DNA of 64,000 nt, taken from Jeotgalibacillus salarius. Its GTDB lineage: Bacteria > Bacillota > Bacilli > Bacillales > Jeotgalibacillaceae. The notes beneath the pieces were generated by a model. The model had not been told where the DNA came from. It saw only the letters and a program-made list of their open reading frames with translations, and did no database searches. The stretch lies in the NCBI RefSeq assembly GCF_004405125.1, contig NZ_SORX01000006.1, forward strand, positions 62,001-126,000, written 5' to 3'. Positions within the stretch are counted from its first letter, which is position 1; the number at the start of each line of letters is the position of its first letter. Shown here piece by piece: positions 52,688 through 61,272 of the stretch. The position numbers and the translations under genes are program-made.

Positions 52688-53104
52688 ATGCACGATAACA
52701 AAGACGTCTTGGATCAGGGTCCTTTCTTTCATGGCACAAAAGCTGAATTGAAAATTGGGGACTTATTAGAACCTCAGCACCTTTCAAACTATCAGGACAA
52801 AAAATCCAACCATATCTATTTCACAGCAACTCTTGAAGCAGCTAAATGGGGTGCAGAGCTGGCAGCATCCAATTCAAAAGAAAGAATTTATATCGTAGAG
52901 CCGCTCGGTGATTTTGAAAATGATCCAAACGTTACTGACAAAAGGTTTCCTGGAAACCCGACGCGCTCCTACAGATCCAAATCATCTCTAAGGATTATTG
53001 CTGAATTAGGTTCATGGGAAAGACATTCCGATGAACAAATAAATCATATGCTTACCTCTTTAAAGACATTGCGTGAGCAGGGAAAAGCGGTCATACTTGA
53101 TTGA
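52688..53104 (+). CDS. arr: Rifampin ADP-ribosyltransferase (Arr)
   Basis: NAD-dependent enzyme that inactivates rifampin by ADP-ribosylating its 23-OH. The 138-residue protein has the Arr motifs PFFHGTKAELKIGDLLEP, NHIYFTATLEAAKWGAELA and GNPTRSYRSKSSLRIIAELGSWE. The length is typical of Arr-2. Start ATG after AGGAGG. It is monocistronic, upstream of an unrelated DinB gene. Intrinsic Arr genes are common in environmental bacilli. Confidence 0.92.
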   Translation: MHDNKDVLDQGPFFHGTKAELKIGDLLEPQHLSNYQDKKSNHIYFTATLEAAKWGAELAASNSKERIYIVEPLGDFENDPNVTDKRFPGNPTRSYRSKSSLRIIAELGSWERHSDEQINHMLTSLKTLREQGKAVILD

Positions 53105-53154
53105 TCCTTTATATGGTACAAATATCTTAATTTGAAAAAGAAAGGGCGTAAAAT

Positions 53155-53673
53155 ATGTTGCATATACCTGACATGAATGAATATCCCCAGGCCTTCCAGC
53201 ACTATATTGACCATGTGCCTGATGGGAACTTTATTGAAATACTTAAATCACATCAGAATACGACGAGTGACTTCCTCAAGTCTGTTCCTGCTTCCCAGTG
53301 GCAGGCACGGTATGCTGAAGATAAATGGAATGCCAAAGAAGTGCTTGGCCACATGATTGATAACGAAATCAATATGCTTTATCGCATATTCAGAATCACC
53401 AGAGGCTTTTCAGCTTCCTTACCTTCTTTCGATCGTGAAAAGTCTATTCGTCATTTCGAATACGATTCCATCCCGGTTGAGGAGTTGATTCAGTATTTTT
53501 GGGACACTCGTCAGCTGATGATCACAACCTGTGAAAATGTCAGAGATGAAAACTGGCTGAACTGCGGTAAAATGGGTAAATCTACATTCTCAGCACGCGC
53601 ACTTGCATATGTTTCCGCTGGTCACGAACTGCATCATCTTCATGCGCTGAAAACCAAGTACTTTTCGCCTTAA
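53155..53673 (+). CDS. DinB family protein
   Basis: 172 residues of the DinB_2 type: metal-binding His in VLGHMIDNEINMLYRI and the C-terminal GHELHHLHAL (HxxxH) pair. Probably a thiol-dependent transferase; unknown substrate. It follows arr by 50 bases and may be read from the same message. Confidence 0.85.
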   Translation: MLHIPDMNEYPQAFQHYIDHVPDGNFIEILKSHQNTTSDFLKSVPASQWQARYAEDKWNAKEVLGHMIDNEINMLYRIFRITRGFSASLPSFDREKSIRHFEYDSIPVEELIQYFWDTRQLMITTCENVRDENWLNCGKMGKSTFSARALAYVSAGHELHHLHALKTKYFSP

Positions 53674-53705
53674 GAGAATTTCTTTTTACCATAATATATA
53701 AAAAG

Positions 53706-53751
53706 CAGGTCCACTCATTGCTATTTTAGCTTTCAGTGGACCTTTTTTTTC
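53706..53751 (+). terminator. Terminator after the DinB gene
   Basis: AGGTCCACT...AGTGGACCT with eight Ts following; loop of about 18 bases. Confidence 0.88.
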
Positions 53752-53908
53752 TTAAAAAGGTAGAATTAGGACAAGACCACCCATCCCTCTACCCCACCAC
53801 CACGTTAAAGAATTAAATGAAAAAGTATTGACTTTTTATCTGCTTCCGCTATACTTACATACAATTCCGATTAAATACATAGGATTAAAGAGATAAGCAG
53901 GTGATGTC

Positions 53909-54694
53909 ATGTTTTTATCAATTAATAATTTACATAAATCATTCACGAACAATGGAAAGACTGAGCTTGTGCTTTCGGATATTCAGCTCGATGTGAATGA
54001 AGGCGAGTTTGTTTCGATTCTGGGACCATCAGGGTGCGGTAAGTCAACGCTCTTATCGATCGTCGCTGGTCTTACGAATGCGACTGATGGATCGATTGAG
54101 CTTTCAGGTAAGACGATTAAAGGACCCGGTAAGGAACGCGGAATGGTGTTCCAGCAGGCAGCTTTGTTTCCCTGGCTGTCAGTTGAGGAGAATGTGATGT
54201 TTCCTCTTTTACCTGAGATGTCTAAAAAAGAAGCGCAGCAAAAAGCCCATCAGTATTTACAAATGGTGCAGCTGAGTGCTTATACGAAGCATTCACCTCA
54301 TGAGATTTCAGGCGGGATGCAGCAGCGTGTGGCAATCGCACGGGCACTGGCGATGGATCCGGCCCTGCTGCTGATGGATGAACCGTTTGGTGCGCTTGAT
54401 GAACAGACACGTTCACGACTGCACGAAATTGTGGAGAAGATCTTCCTTGAGACAAAGAAGACGATTCTTTTTGTCACCCACAGTATTGCTGAATCGCTCA
54501 AGCTTTCTGACCGGATTGTTGTCATGGGAACACAGCCCGGCACGATTTTAGATGTGATTGAACTGGACTTTCCGAGACCCCGCTCTCAATCAAAGGAAGA
54601 GCTTCTATATTATGAAGAAAAAATACAGGCGTTATTGAAATCTGAAATTGATAAGGTAACGGAAAAGGAGCAGAAAAATGCAGCCAGCCGTTAA
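53909..54694 (+). CDS. ABC importer ATPase, SsuB/TauB-like
   Basis: A 261-residue import ATPase of the nitrate/sulfonate/taurine family: Walker A GPSGCGKST, Q-loop GMVFQQAALFPW, signature ISGGMQQRVAIARALA, Walker B LLLMDEPFGALD, H-loop VTHSIAESL. First gene of a four-gene operon; the permease start overlaps its end by 17 bases. Order ATPase-permease-binding protein. The solute is not evident. Confidence 0.92.
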   Translation: MFLSINNLHKSFTNNGKTELVLSDIQLDVNEGEFVSILGPSGCGKSTLLSIVAGLTNATDGSIELSGKTIKGPGKERGMVFQQAALFPWLSVEENVMFPLLPEMSKKEAQQKAHQYLQMVQLSAYTKHSPHEISGGMQQRVAIARALAMDPALLLMDEPFGALDEQTRSRLHEIVEKIFLETKKTILFVTHSIAESLKLSDRIVVMGTQPGTILDVIELDFPRPRSQSKEELLYYEEKIQALLKSEIDKVTEKEQKNAASR

Positions 54695-55436
54695 ACGAAT
54701 TATTTTCTACGTACTACTATTTACTATCTGGCAGGGTGCCGTCTACGTATTTGACGTATCACCATCCCTTCTGCCTGCACCGACTGATGTTTTTGCTTCA
54801 TTATATGAAGGTTTCAGTAATCTCACACTCGTCTATGACCTTGTAGCCAGCTTCAGACGATTATTTATCGGCCTCGCGATTGCACTCGTGTTAGGACTTT
54901 TACTCGGTGTACTGTTAGCGAAATCAAAAACAGCTGATGAAACGCTTGGTTCTCTGATTTTGGCACTGCAATCTGTACCGAGTATTGTGTGGCTCCCGCT
55001 TGCGATTATGTGGTTTGGACTGAATGAAATGGCCGTGATCTTTATTGTCGTACTTGGTGCAACCATTGTGATGACCATTAATGTCCGTACAGGGATCATC
55101 AATGTACCTCCGCTTTTTATAAAAGCAGCAAAGACGATGAATTACAGAGGTTTTCGTTTATTCAGTAAGGTAACAATCCCTGCTTCTATCCCCTATGCCG
55201 TTACTGGTATGCGGCTTGCATGGGCATTTGCATGGCGCGCACTGATGGCCGGTGAACTGCTCAGCACAGGTCCCGGACTTGGCTATTCATTAAGATTTGC
55301 ATCAGATTTTGGAGATATGAGCCGTGTTATTGCGATCATGCTCTTAATTATGCTGATTGGTATTATTGTCGATTTACTATTTTTCCAGCGTGTTGAAAAG
55401 AAGGTTCTTAAAAAATGGGGACTGGCAACATCATAA
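54678..55436 (+). CDS. ABC importer permease, SsuC/TauC-like
   Basis: 252 residues, six helices, with the EAA loop AAKTMNYRGFRLFSKVTIPASIPYAVTGMRLAWAFAWRALMAGEL. The family (BPD_transp_1) handles sulfonates, taurine, nitrate or thiamin precursors. It overlaps the ATPase gene and lies 19 bases before the binding-protein gene. Confidence 0.9.
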   Translation: MQPAVKRIIFYVLLFTIWQGAVYVFDVSPSLLPAPTDVFASLYEGFSNLTLVYDLVASFRRLFIGLAIALVLGLLLGVLLAKSKTADETLGSLILALQSVPSIVWLPLAIMWFGLNEMAVIFIVVLGATIVMTINVRTGIINVPPLFIKAAKTMNYRGFRLFSKVTIPASIPYAVTGMRLAWAFAWRALMAGELLSTGPGLGYSLRFASDFGDMSRVIAIMLLIMLIGIIVDLLFFQRVEKKVLKKWGLATS

Positions 55437-55455
55437 AATTTTGGAGGCGAAAACA

Positions 55456-56454
55456 ATGAAAAAGAATCTTAGTGTACTATTTTTCCTGGCAGCAGTATTG
55501 GTGTTATCAGCATGTGGATCAGACAGCTCCTCCGGCAGTAAAGACGAAGTTGTGATTGGCTACTTCCCGAACATTGACCATGTTCCAGCGATGATCGCAA
55601 AAGAAAAGCAATATTTTGAAGAAGCAATTGGTGATGACAAGGAAGTAACATATAAGACGTTCCCTGACGGCGGTGCATTCATGACTGCCTTGAAAACAGG
55701 TGATATTGACGCAGGATTTGTAGGACCCGGTCCTGTCATGAACAACTACGCAAATGGTGCGGATGTTAAAATTCTTGCCGGCGCATCTTCAGGCGGTACA
55801 GTTGTTGTTGCAAGTGAACAAAGCGGTATTGAAGGCTTAGAAGATCTTGATAACCATACATTTATTACACCGGGAATCGGCTGTACGCATGACGTGCAAA
55901 TGGAAACATTCCTGAAAGAACAGGGCATCACTTCAGCCCGTATTGGCGGAACATTGAAGCACGTGACTGGTAACCCGGCACAATATCAGGCGATGTTTGA
56001 ATCAGGTAAGGTAGATCTTGCAGCAGTTCCAGAGCCATGGGCTTCAACGCTTGTAGCAAATGGCGCAAAAATCATCGTTGATACGGATGAAATTGCCTAT
56101 GGAACAACTTTGCCGAATACAGTATTGGTGACAAGTGGAAAACTGCTTGAAGAAGAAAGCGAAATGATTCAGCAAATCACTGAAGCGCACGAAAAGAGTA
56201 TTGCATTTATCAACGAAAATCCTGAAGAAGCCCAAACAATTGCAGTAGATTCTATTGAAGAAATCACAAACCAGCGCATGGATGAAGCTATTATTGCAAG
56301 TGCATGGGAGCGCGTGACTTACACGACTGAAGTCAATGCTGACGTGATTCAGGCATTCGCTGAATCGTCACACGACCTGCAGTTCCTGAAAGAAAAGCCT
56401 AAGTTTGATGACCTCGTGGTTTCACAGGACACACAAGTAGGAAGTGCAGAATAA
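55456..56454 (+). CDS. Substrate-binding lipoprotein, SsuA/NMT1-like
   Basis: A 332-residue periplasmic-binding lipoprotein with lipobox VLSAC (about Cys20) and the SsuA/THI5-like pattern VVIGYFPNIDHVPAMIAKEKQYFEEA, GDIDAGFVGPGPVMN, and AAVPEPWASTLVANG. Conserved Cys in FITPGIGCTHDVQME is unusual. The ATG at 55456 has GGAGG. The gene is followed after 2 bases by a SCO1 gene, hinting at a metal- or copper-linked solute. Confidence 0.88.
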   Translation: MKKNLSVLFFLAAVLVLSACGSDSSSGSKDEVVIGYFPNIDHVPAMIAKEKQYFEEAIGDDKEVTYKTFPDGGAFMTALKTGDIDAGFVGPGPVMNNYANGADVKILAGASSGGTVVVASEQSGIEGLEDLDNHTFITPGIGCTHDVQMETFLKEQGITSARIGGTLKHVTGNPAQYQAMFESGKVDLAAVPEPWASTLVANGAKIIVDTDEIAYGTTLPNTVLVTSGKLLEEESEMIQQITEAHEKSIAFINENPEEAQTIAVDSIEEITNQRMDEAIIASAWERVTYTTEVNADVIQAFAESSHDLQFLKEKPKFDDLVVSQDTQVGSAE

Positions 56455-56456
56455 TT

Positions 56457-57035
56457 ATGAAAAAATGGATCACAGCATGCTTCGCTCTGATGATCCTACA
56501 GGGATGTTCATCCGGGGTTAACCTGGATGAACATTTTCCCTTAAACGGAGAAGTCACCGACCTGGAGGCAGTGAATCAAAGTGAAGAACCCTTTCACACC
56601 GATGATATGGAAGACGAAATCTGGCTTGCTGCCTTCATTTTCACAAACTGTGATACTGTCTGTATGCCCATGACTTACAACATGTCAGAGCTGCAGAAGC
56701 AATTAGATGAAAAGGATCTCGACTATCAGTTCGTCTCCTTCACCATAGATCCTGAACGCGATACACCAGACGTTCTGCAGTCATACGGAGAACAGTTTGA
56801 AGTGGATTTTGGGAACTGGGATTTCGTCTCAGGCTATGAACAGGAAGAAGTAGAGCTGTTTGCCAACAGAGGCTTCCTCTCCCCTGCCGCACAGGTGGAA
56901 GGATCTGATCAGTTCGTGCATAGTACGTCTCTTTACCTGATGGTTGGTGACCGGATATTGGAGAAGTATGAAATGTCTGTGGATGTACCTTATGAAGAGA
57001 TTGTTGAGGCGGTTGAGTTGCTACAAAATTACTAG
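56457..57035 (+). CDS. SCO1/SenC family copper-binding lipoprotein
   Basis: A 192-residue lipoprotein (lipobox LQGC, Cys17) with the thioredoxin-like SCO fold. The metal site is TNCDTVCMPM (CxxxCxx) plus His in FVHSTSLYL. SCO proteins load copper into the CuA site of cytochrome c oxidase or act as thiol oxidoreductases. Located 2 bases after the binding-protein gene, so translationally coupled. Its last 97 bases occur again, slightly diverged, at 60901-60999 next to what looks like the original terminator. Confidence 0.88.
   Translation: MKKWITACFALMILQGCSSGVNLDEHFPLNGEVTDLEAVNQSEEPFHTDDMEDEIWLAAFIFTNCDTVCMPMTYNMSELQKQLDEKDLDYQFVSFTIDPERDTPDVLQSYGEQFEVDFGNWDFVSGYEQEEVELFANRGFLSPAAQVEGSDQFVHSTSLYLMVGDRILEKYEMSVDVPYEEIVEAVELLQNY
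56937..57035 (+). repeat. Direct repeat, left copy (SCO1 3' end)
   Basis: The last 97-99 bases of the SCO1 gene, from CTGATGGTTGG to ATTACTAGA, recur at 60901-60999 with about seven mismatches. Upstream and downstream sequences of the two copies are unrelated. The pair brackets 3.9 kb of AT-rich DNA. Confidence 0.85.
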
Positions 57036-57079
57036 AGAAATAAATATGTTAAAAATGGCCGGGACAATTTATATTGTTT

Positions 57080-57225
57080 CGGCTTTTTTAATCGTTTCCC
57101 TGCGCTTCAGGTGGACGCTTTCCGGACGATGGACCGTTTTGTGATCACTCGGCTTCGCCTGTGGGGTCTCAGCAAGCTCTAATCGTCCCGGAGTCGACAC
57201 CTTACGCTCTGCTGCACTAAGATTT
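57080..57225. repeat. Degenerate copy of the MITE-like palindromic element
   Basis: CGCTTCAGGTGGACGCTTTCCGGACG, CGCCTGTGGGGTCTCAGC and CCCGGAGTCGACACCTTACGCTC match the core of the element at 17592-17769 in order. The TIR-like ends are not visible. Lies right after the SCO1 gene. Confidence 0.6.
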
Positions 57226-57317
57226 TAATCTATATTTTGTTTCATATTACAGAACAAAGCTCTTAGCCACATTTTGTTACGTTAGATAATGTTTTTAAAC
57301 ACATGGAAAGCCTTCAA

Positions 57318-58592
57318 TTAGTGCCCTCCAGCATGTGGAATAGTTTTTATAAATGTTGTTTCTGTTACATCCTCAGACTTTGGAAGGGATTGAGTAACTG
57401 TATCAAACATCCAGAAAACTCCAACTAACAATACAACAATGCCACTAAATAAGATGACATATGTACTTCCTATCATCATTCCTAATATTCCACCGATCAA
57501 AGAACCTAACGGCATCGCCATACCACTTAAGCTAAATGATGCTGAAAATACTCTGCCCAATAAATGCTTCGGTATCCCCCGTTGCATACAAGTATTTATT
57601 AATATATTTGTCACTCCACCCGGGAACCAGGCAAGGCCGTAGATCGCTATCATTAACCATGTCCACGGGCTAAAAATAGATGTAGCCCATAATATTCCGC
57701 TGATGATAAAAGCTGTGCCATAAACCCTTCCCAATCCAAATTTTTCTAGTTTTAAGTATGGTGCTAATAGTGCCCCAGCAAGGCTACCCAAGGCTTGTGC
57801 CATTAATAAAAAGCCAAATACTTCTGCCCCACCCTGTTGTTTACTAAACTCAGGCAAGACAACAAAAGTAGCGCCACCCACGAGATTTATGGCAATCACA
57901 CCCAGCAATAGTCTGGAAAATGTTTTATTCAGAAGAATGCTAAACCCTTCTTTTAAATCGACTCCATATTTTTTGAAATGAGTAATAATTGGTTGCTTAT
58001 CAGATACTTTTTCTCTTTTGGTTTGCTTAGGTAAATTGATCATCGAAAAAATTAAAGCACCTATTAAAAACATAATAGAATCTAAAAGGTAAATAGAAAC
58101 GGCACCTATCGTAACCAATAGTATCCCCGCAATTGCATTACAACCTGTTTCAATTCCCTGATAAGCAAAAGTGAATAGAGAATTCGCTTTTGTTAAATCT
58201 TTCTCTTCTACAAACTTAGGTAAAGAAGCCATTTGTGCAGGATAAACTAACATATTAAATGTTGTAATAATTGGAGATATGATTAACACAAGTGAGACGC
58301 TTAAAAGATCAAAATAGTATGCTAGAGGGATTATTAGCAGCATAAAGGATTGAATACATTGTGTAATAATTAACAAGGGTCGAATTGGAATTCTATCAAT
58401 CAGCGGTCCCCCAAAGAACTGAATAAACCTTGGTATAATAGTGAGAAATCCAGCTAACCCTGTAAAAAATGTAGACCCACCTAAATCAGAAACTAACCAC
58501 ATTGCCGCAACTGCATATAGAGTATCACCAATATTTGTGACGATTCTTCCTAAAAACATATATAAGAAATTCTTGTTAGAGAATATTCTCAT
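57318..58592 (-). CDS. MFS exporter, MdtH/Bcr-like
   Basis: A 424-residue twelve-helix major facilitator (family of macrolide/drug exporters in Firmicutes): MRIFSNKNFLYMFLGRIVTNIGDTLYAVAAMWLVSDLGG at the start and LIDRIPIRPLLI as motif A-like loop. The downstream half has VGGATFVVLPEFSKQQGGAEVFGFLLMAQALGSL. It is likely regulated by the overlapping ArsR-type gene. Base composition is AT-richer than in neighbouring regions, suggestive of transfer. Confidence 0.85.
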   Translation of the reverse strand: MRIFSNKNFLYMFLGRIVTNIGDTLYAVAAMWLVSDLGGSTFFTGLAGFLTIIPRFIQFFGGPLIDRIPIRPLLIITQCIQSFMLLIIPLAYYFDLLSVSLVLIISPIITTFNMLVYPAQMASLPKFVEEKDLTKANSLFTFAYQGIETGCNAIAGILLVTIGAVSIYLLDSIMFLIGALIFSMINLPKQTKREKVSDKQPIITHFKKYGVDLKEGFSILLNKTFSRLLLGVIAINLVGGATFVVLPEFSKQQGGAEVFGFLLMAQALGSLAGALLAPYLKLEKFGLGRVYGTAFIISGILWATSIFSPWTWLMIAIYGLAWFPGGVTNILINTCMQRGIPKHLLGRVFSASFSLSGMAMPLGSLIGGILGMMIGSTYVILFSGIVVLLVGVFWMFDTVTQSLPKSEDVTETTFIKTIPHAGGH

Positions 58593-59101
58593 AACTTTTC
58601 TTCCGTATCCCCTTCTTCTTTTTGTTTAGTTGAAACGATTTTTACCCCTATACTAAATTCTTCTCCATTGCTATAATTCCTGACTGACGTCTTGACCACC
58701 CAACTCTCAAGAAACTTTTTAAATTCTTCTTTTATTTCTTCCTGTTGCTCAGTAGTTAAATTTAATCGAAGGCTCAATGAGGTTGAGTCTCTAGAAAGGT
58801 AATCATCATTTAATACAGGATCCATTGGTGTATTACCTACAGAGTTAAACCACTTTGCCTTCGCTAAGTAATACTTCTCTTTAACTCCGCCATATTGCCT
58901 TTCTTCCACTAATTCAATGAGTCCGCCTTCATGTAACTTTTTAATATGATAATGAACATTTCCACCAGACTGGTCTAATAAATTTGCCACTTGCTTCGCT
59001 GTCTTTGGAACGTCTATTAATTGACTGATTATCTTTACTCTTAGGGCGTTTCCGAGTAATTTTGCCTGTTCAAGTGAAACATTTAGTGGTTGGTCGTTCA
59101 T
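58589..59101 (-). CDS. ArsR-type helix-turn-helix regulator
   Basis: A 170-residue winged-helix regulator of the HTH_20/ArsR type: LGNALRVKIISQLIDVPKTAKQVANLLDQSGGNVHYHIKKLHEGGLIELVEERQYGGVKEKYYLAKA, then a helical C-terminal domain of about 75 residues that could sense a ligand. It has no metal-binding Cys motif. The start ATG has AAGGAGGAG. It overlaps the MFS gene and is the probable controller. Confidence 0.82.
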   Translation of the reverse strand: MNDQPLNVSLEQAKLLGNALRVKIISQLIDVPKTAKQVANLLDQSGGNVHYHIKKLHEGGLIELVEERQYGGVKEKYYLAKAKWFNSVGNTPMDPVLNDDYLSRDSTSLSLRLNLTTEQQEEIKEEFKKFLESWVVKTSVRNYSNGEEFSIGVKIVSTKQKEEGDTEEKL

Positions 59102-59520
59102 AAGTCTCCTCCTTAACGATCTATTTTTTTAGATCGTTGATCTGTAAAAATAGATTAACATACGTAATTATTATTGTATATACTTTTTATTCCATACAAA
59201 AAAGCCGCTATTCAGTAGCTTTTTCTTTCTGCAACTTCTTAAAGTTGTTGTTCTGTCATATGCGATAAAATCAAATCACTCTGTCCTAGAGCTGTTTATG
59301 AATATTTATTTGTATCTGGCATTTAAAAATTCTAGTTTTCAGCACTATGCTTATTAGAGATAATGTATAGTTAGATTAAGAACTCATTGTATATTTAACC
59401 ATTTTTATTCAGATGAACTTATTAGTCTTGTTCAACTAACGGGGCAGGTTAGTACAAGAAGAACTGGCTAAATACTCTTATATAGCTATATTGGTTTAGT
59501 TAGGAAATTGGAGGTGAATA
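59102..59520. other. Gap of the relic island
   Basis: AT-rich with no named gene. A motif CAACTAACGG..CAGGTTAG (59435-59455) recurs at 60130 (CAACTAACGGTGAACTTTAG). Confidence 0.5.
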
Positions 59521-59694
59521 ATGAATTTTTTTGATTGGAAAATAGAAATGGTAGAAAGTTTTAAACCCTATATAGATATTGATAACAAAAGAATGGCTAT
59601 TCTGACTACTGAAGATGATGAAATTCATATGGCTTTAGAATTGGATGAAAAAAATAATTTAGTTATGCACCCTCGGTGGAATATAAACATATAA
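59521..59694 (+). CDS. Small hypothetical protein (57 aa)
   Basis: Not reported by typical ORF cut-offs. MNFFDWKIEMVESFKPYIDI... acidic and soluble, ending PRWNINI. The ATG at 59521 has GGAGGTGAATA directly upstream. Function unknown. Confidence 0.6.
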   Translation: MNFFDWKIEMVESFKPYIDIDNKRMAILTTEDDEIHMALELDEKNNLVMHPRWNINI

Positions 59695-59833
59695 AATTCA
59701 CTACAAACTCATAAAGATACTCTTAAAGTAAAGGTGAGCATTTCTTTAAGAGTTAAATCGGACCTGCTTATTGAAGTAACGGAGCAGTAAAGTTTAATAA
59801 AGAAAGTCGGCAATAGAAGGGATCCTAATTTTT

Positions 59834-60136
59834 ATGAATTGTGTTAAATTTTTCATTTATCAATTTAGCTTATTTATTGCACTCCTCCTTCTAAACATCT
59901 ACTTTGACCCTTACATCAGCAAACCTTTTTCATTCGTTGATTTAATAGCAATATGTATATCAGTTCCTATCTATATTCTTCTTGTCAGCCTGATAATTAA
60001 GTTATATAGACGTTTCAATACCAGATTACGCAACAAGGTTTTGATCTCTATAACAGCTTTTATTATAGCAACCATATTTTTAGCGATAATAGAGAACATT
60101 TGGTTTGGAATAAAAGGTGAGATGTTATTCAACTAA
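59834..60136 (+). CDS. Small membrane protein
   Basis: 100 residues with three helices and basic loops (KLYRRFNTRLRNK). No obvious strong ribosome site (AGGGATCC..). Function unknown; located inside the relic island. Confidence 0.5.
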   Translation: MNCVKFFIYQFSLFIALLLLNIYFDPYISKPFSFVDLIAICISVPIYILLVSLIIKLYRRFNTRLRNKVLISITAFIIATIFLAIIENIWFGIKGEMLFN

Positions 60137-60209
60137 CGGTGAACTTTAGTTAAATAACCTCATAATCACAAAAGACCTCCAATTTCTACCACTTTATACA
60201 ATGGTAGTT

Positions 60210-60841
60210 TGTTGAAGGTCTATTGATATGAAAAATATACTTCCATGCTCTTCTTCTCGCTACCTCCCCACACATTTCAAGCAACACTGCTTCAATTTCT
60301 TCTGTTTTATTGTAGTCATTGAGAATGATCTGGCTCTTTTCGTAGCCCATCTGCCCCTGAATAATCGATGCGCCAATTTCAGAACGGTCAATTCCGTGTG
60401 CATGATAATACTATTGATTGTCCATTACATCAAAAACTGATTCAAGATGGCTCATGTCGTGTGCTGCAAGATCACCAACTGAGTAAATCCTCATATGATT
60501 TTAACGTTTTTCAAGCTGGCGTCCGATTCCTCACATTGCTGAAAGATGCTGAAGTGGCCAGAGCTTCTTTGGAATATCCTCAAAATTCAGTCACAGATAC
60601 CTTTCTTTTTCGCTTTAAGATCAAGACAAAGCTTGGCATGGTTATATGCCGCTAGCACATGACAAACCAAAATCACGCATCATAAATCGTGGACAGCATG
60701 CGGTCCTTCCCACAATGAAGAAGTGCCATCCACCTGAATAAAGCTTTCGTCCACACTGTAAACGTGGATGTTTTCTTTTGGAACGAACCTTGTAAAAATC
60801 TTCGTACTTTCAGTGGACTCCTGAGGTACTGTCCTATATTC
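60210..60841 (-). pseudogene. Decayed uvrX-like Y-family DNA polymerase gene
   Basis: On the minus strand, scattered frames match the UvrX/YqjW error-prone polymerases: STKIFTRFVPKENIHVYSVDESFIQVD (palm, catalytic DE), then GIGRQLEKRLNHMRIYSVGDL, YYHAHGIDRSEIGASIIQG, and DYNKTEEIEAVLLEMCGEVARRR. Frameshifts, stops and a deletion break it up; the N-terminal DFFAS and the C-terminal end are missing. UvrX genes are usual on prophages, ICEs and plasmids, supporting the foreign origin of this stretch. Confidence 0.7.
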
Positions 60842-60900
60842 GGTTAGATTAACTTAAGGTAATCTTGGAACAGCCCCCCTCTATCTTTGTAAGTATCTTA

Positions 60901-60999
60901 ACTGATGGTTGGTGACCGGATATTGGAGAAGTATGAAATATCTGTGGATGTACCTTATGAAGAGATTGTTGAGGCGGTTGAATTGTTGCAGGATTACTA
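60901..60999 (+). pseudogene. Direct repeat, right copy: 3' relic of the SCO1 gene
   Basis: Encodes LMVGDRILEKYEISVDVPYE and then EIVEAVELLQDY plus the stop, as in the intact gene at 56937-57035. It has no start. A strong terminator follows at 61021-61072, probably the original terminator of the operon. Confidence 0.8.
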
Positions 61000-61020
61000 G
61001 ATAGACAGACCATATAATTT

Positions 61021-61072
61021 AAAAAGAATACATGCACAATGGCGTTTTCTTGTGCATGTATTCTTTTTATTT
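61021..61072 (+). terminator. Strong terminator, probably the native one of the SCO1 operon
   Basis: AAAAAGAATACATGCACA...TGTGCATGTATTCTTTTT: a perfect 18-bp stem. Confidence 0.85.
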
Positions 61073-61074
61073 CT

Positions 61075-61088
61075 GGCTCTGTTAAAGT
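61075..61088 (+). repeat. Solo end of the MITE-like element
   Basis: GGCTCTGTTAAAGT matches the left end of the element at 17592 (GGCTGTGTTAAAGT). Nothing of the core follows. Confidence 0.45.
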
Positions 61089-61272
61089 GAGATGCTGTAT
61101 GAAAGAGCAATTATAAAACCTTTAACATCGTAAATAAATTCAATTCTTATGCAAAGTACTTATTCCTTCTAATAGAACATTATAAATGTTTTTATCAGTA
61201 TTTCCTTAAAATTTGATAGGAAAAAAGTATTAATATATACTTAAATAACCATGATAAAAGAAGGTGCAATAG

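Noticed and set aside
60173..60224. IS element end (GACCTCCAA ... TTGAAGGTC hairpin)
   Set aside because: Looks like a hairpin terminator; no second end or transposase could be found.
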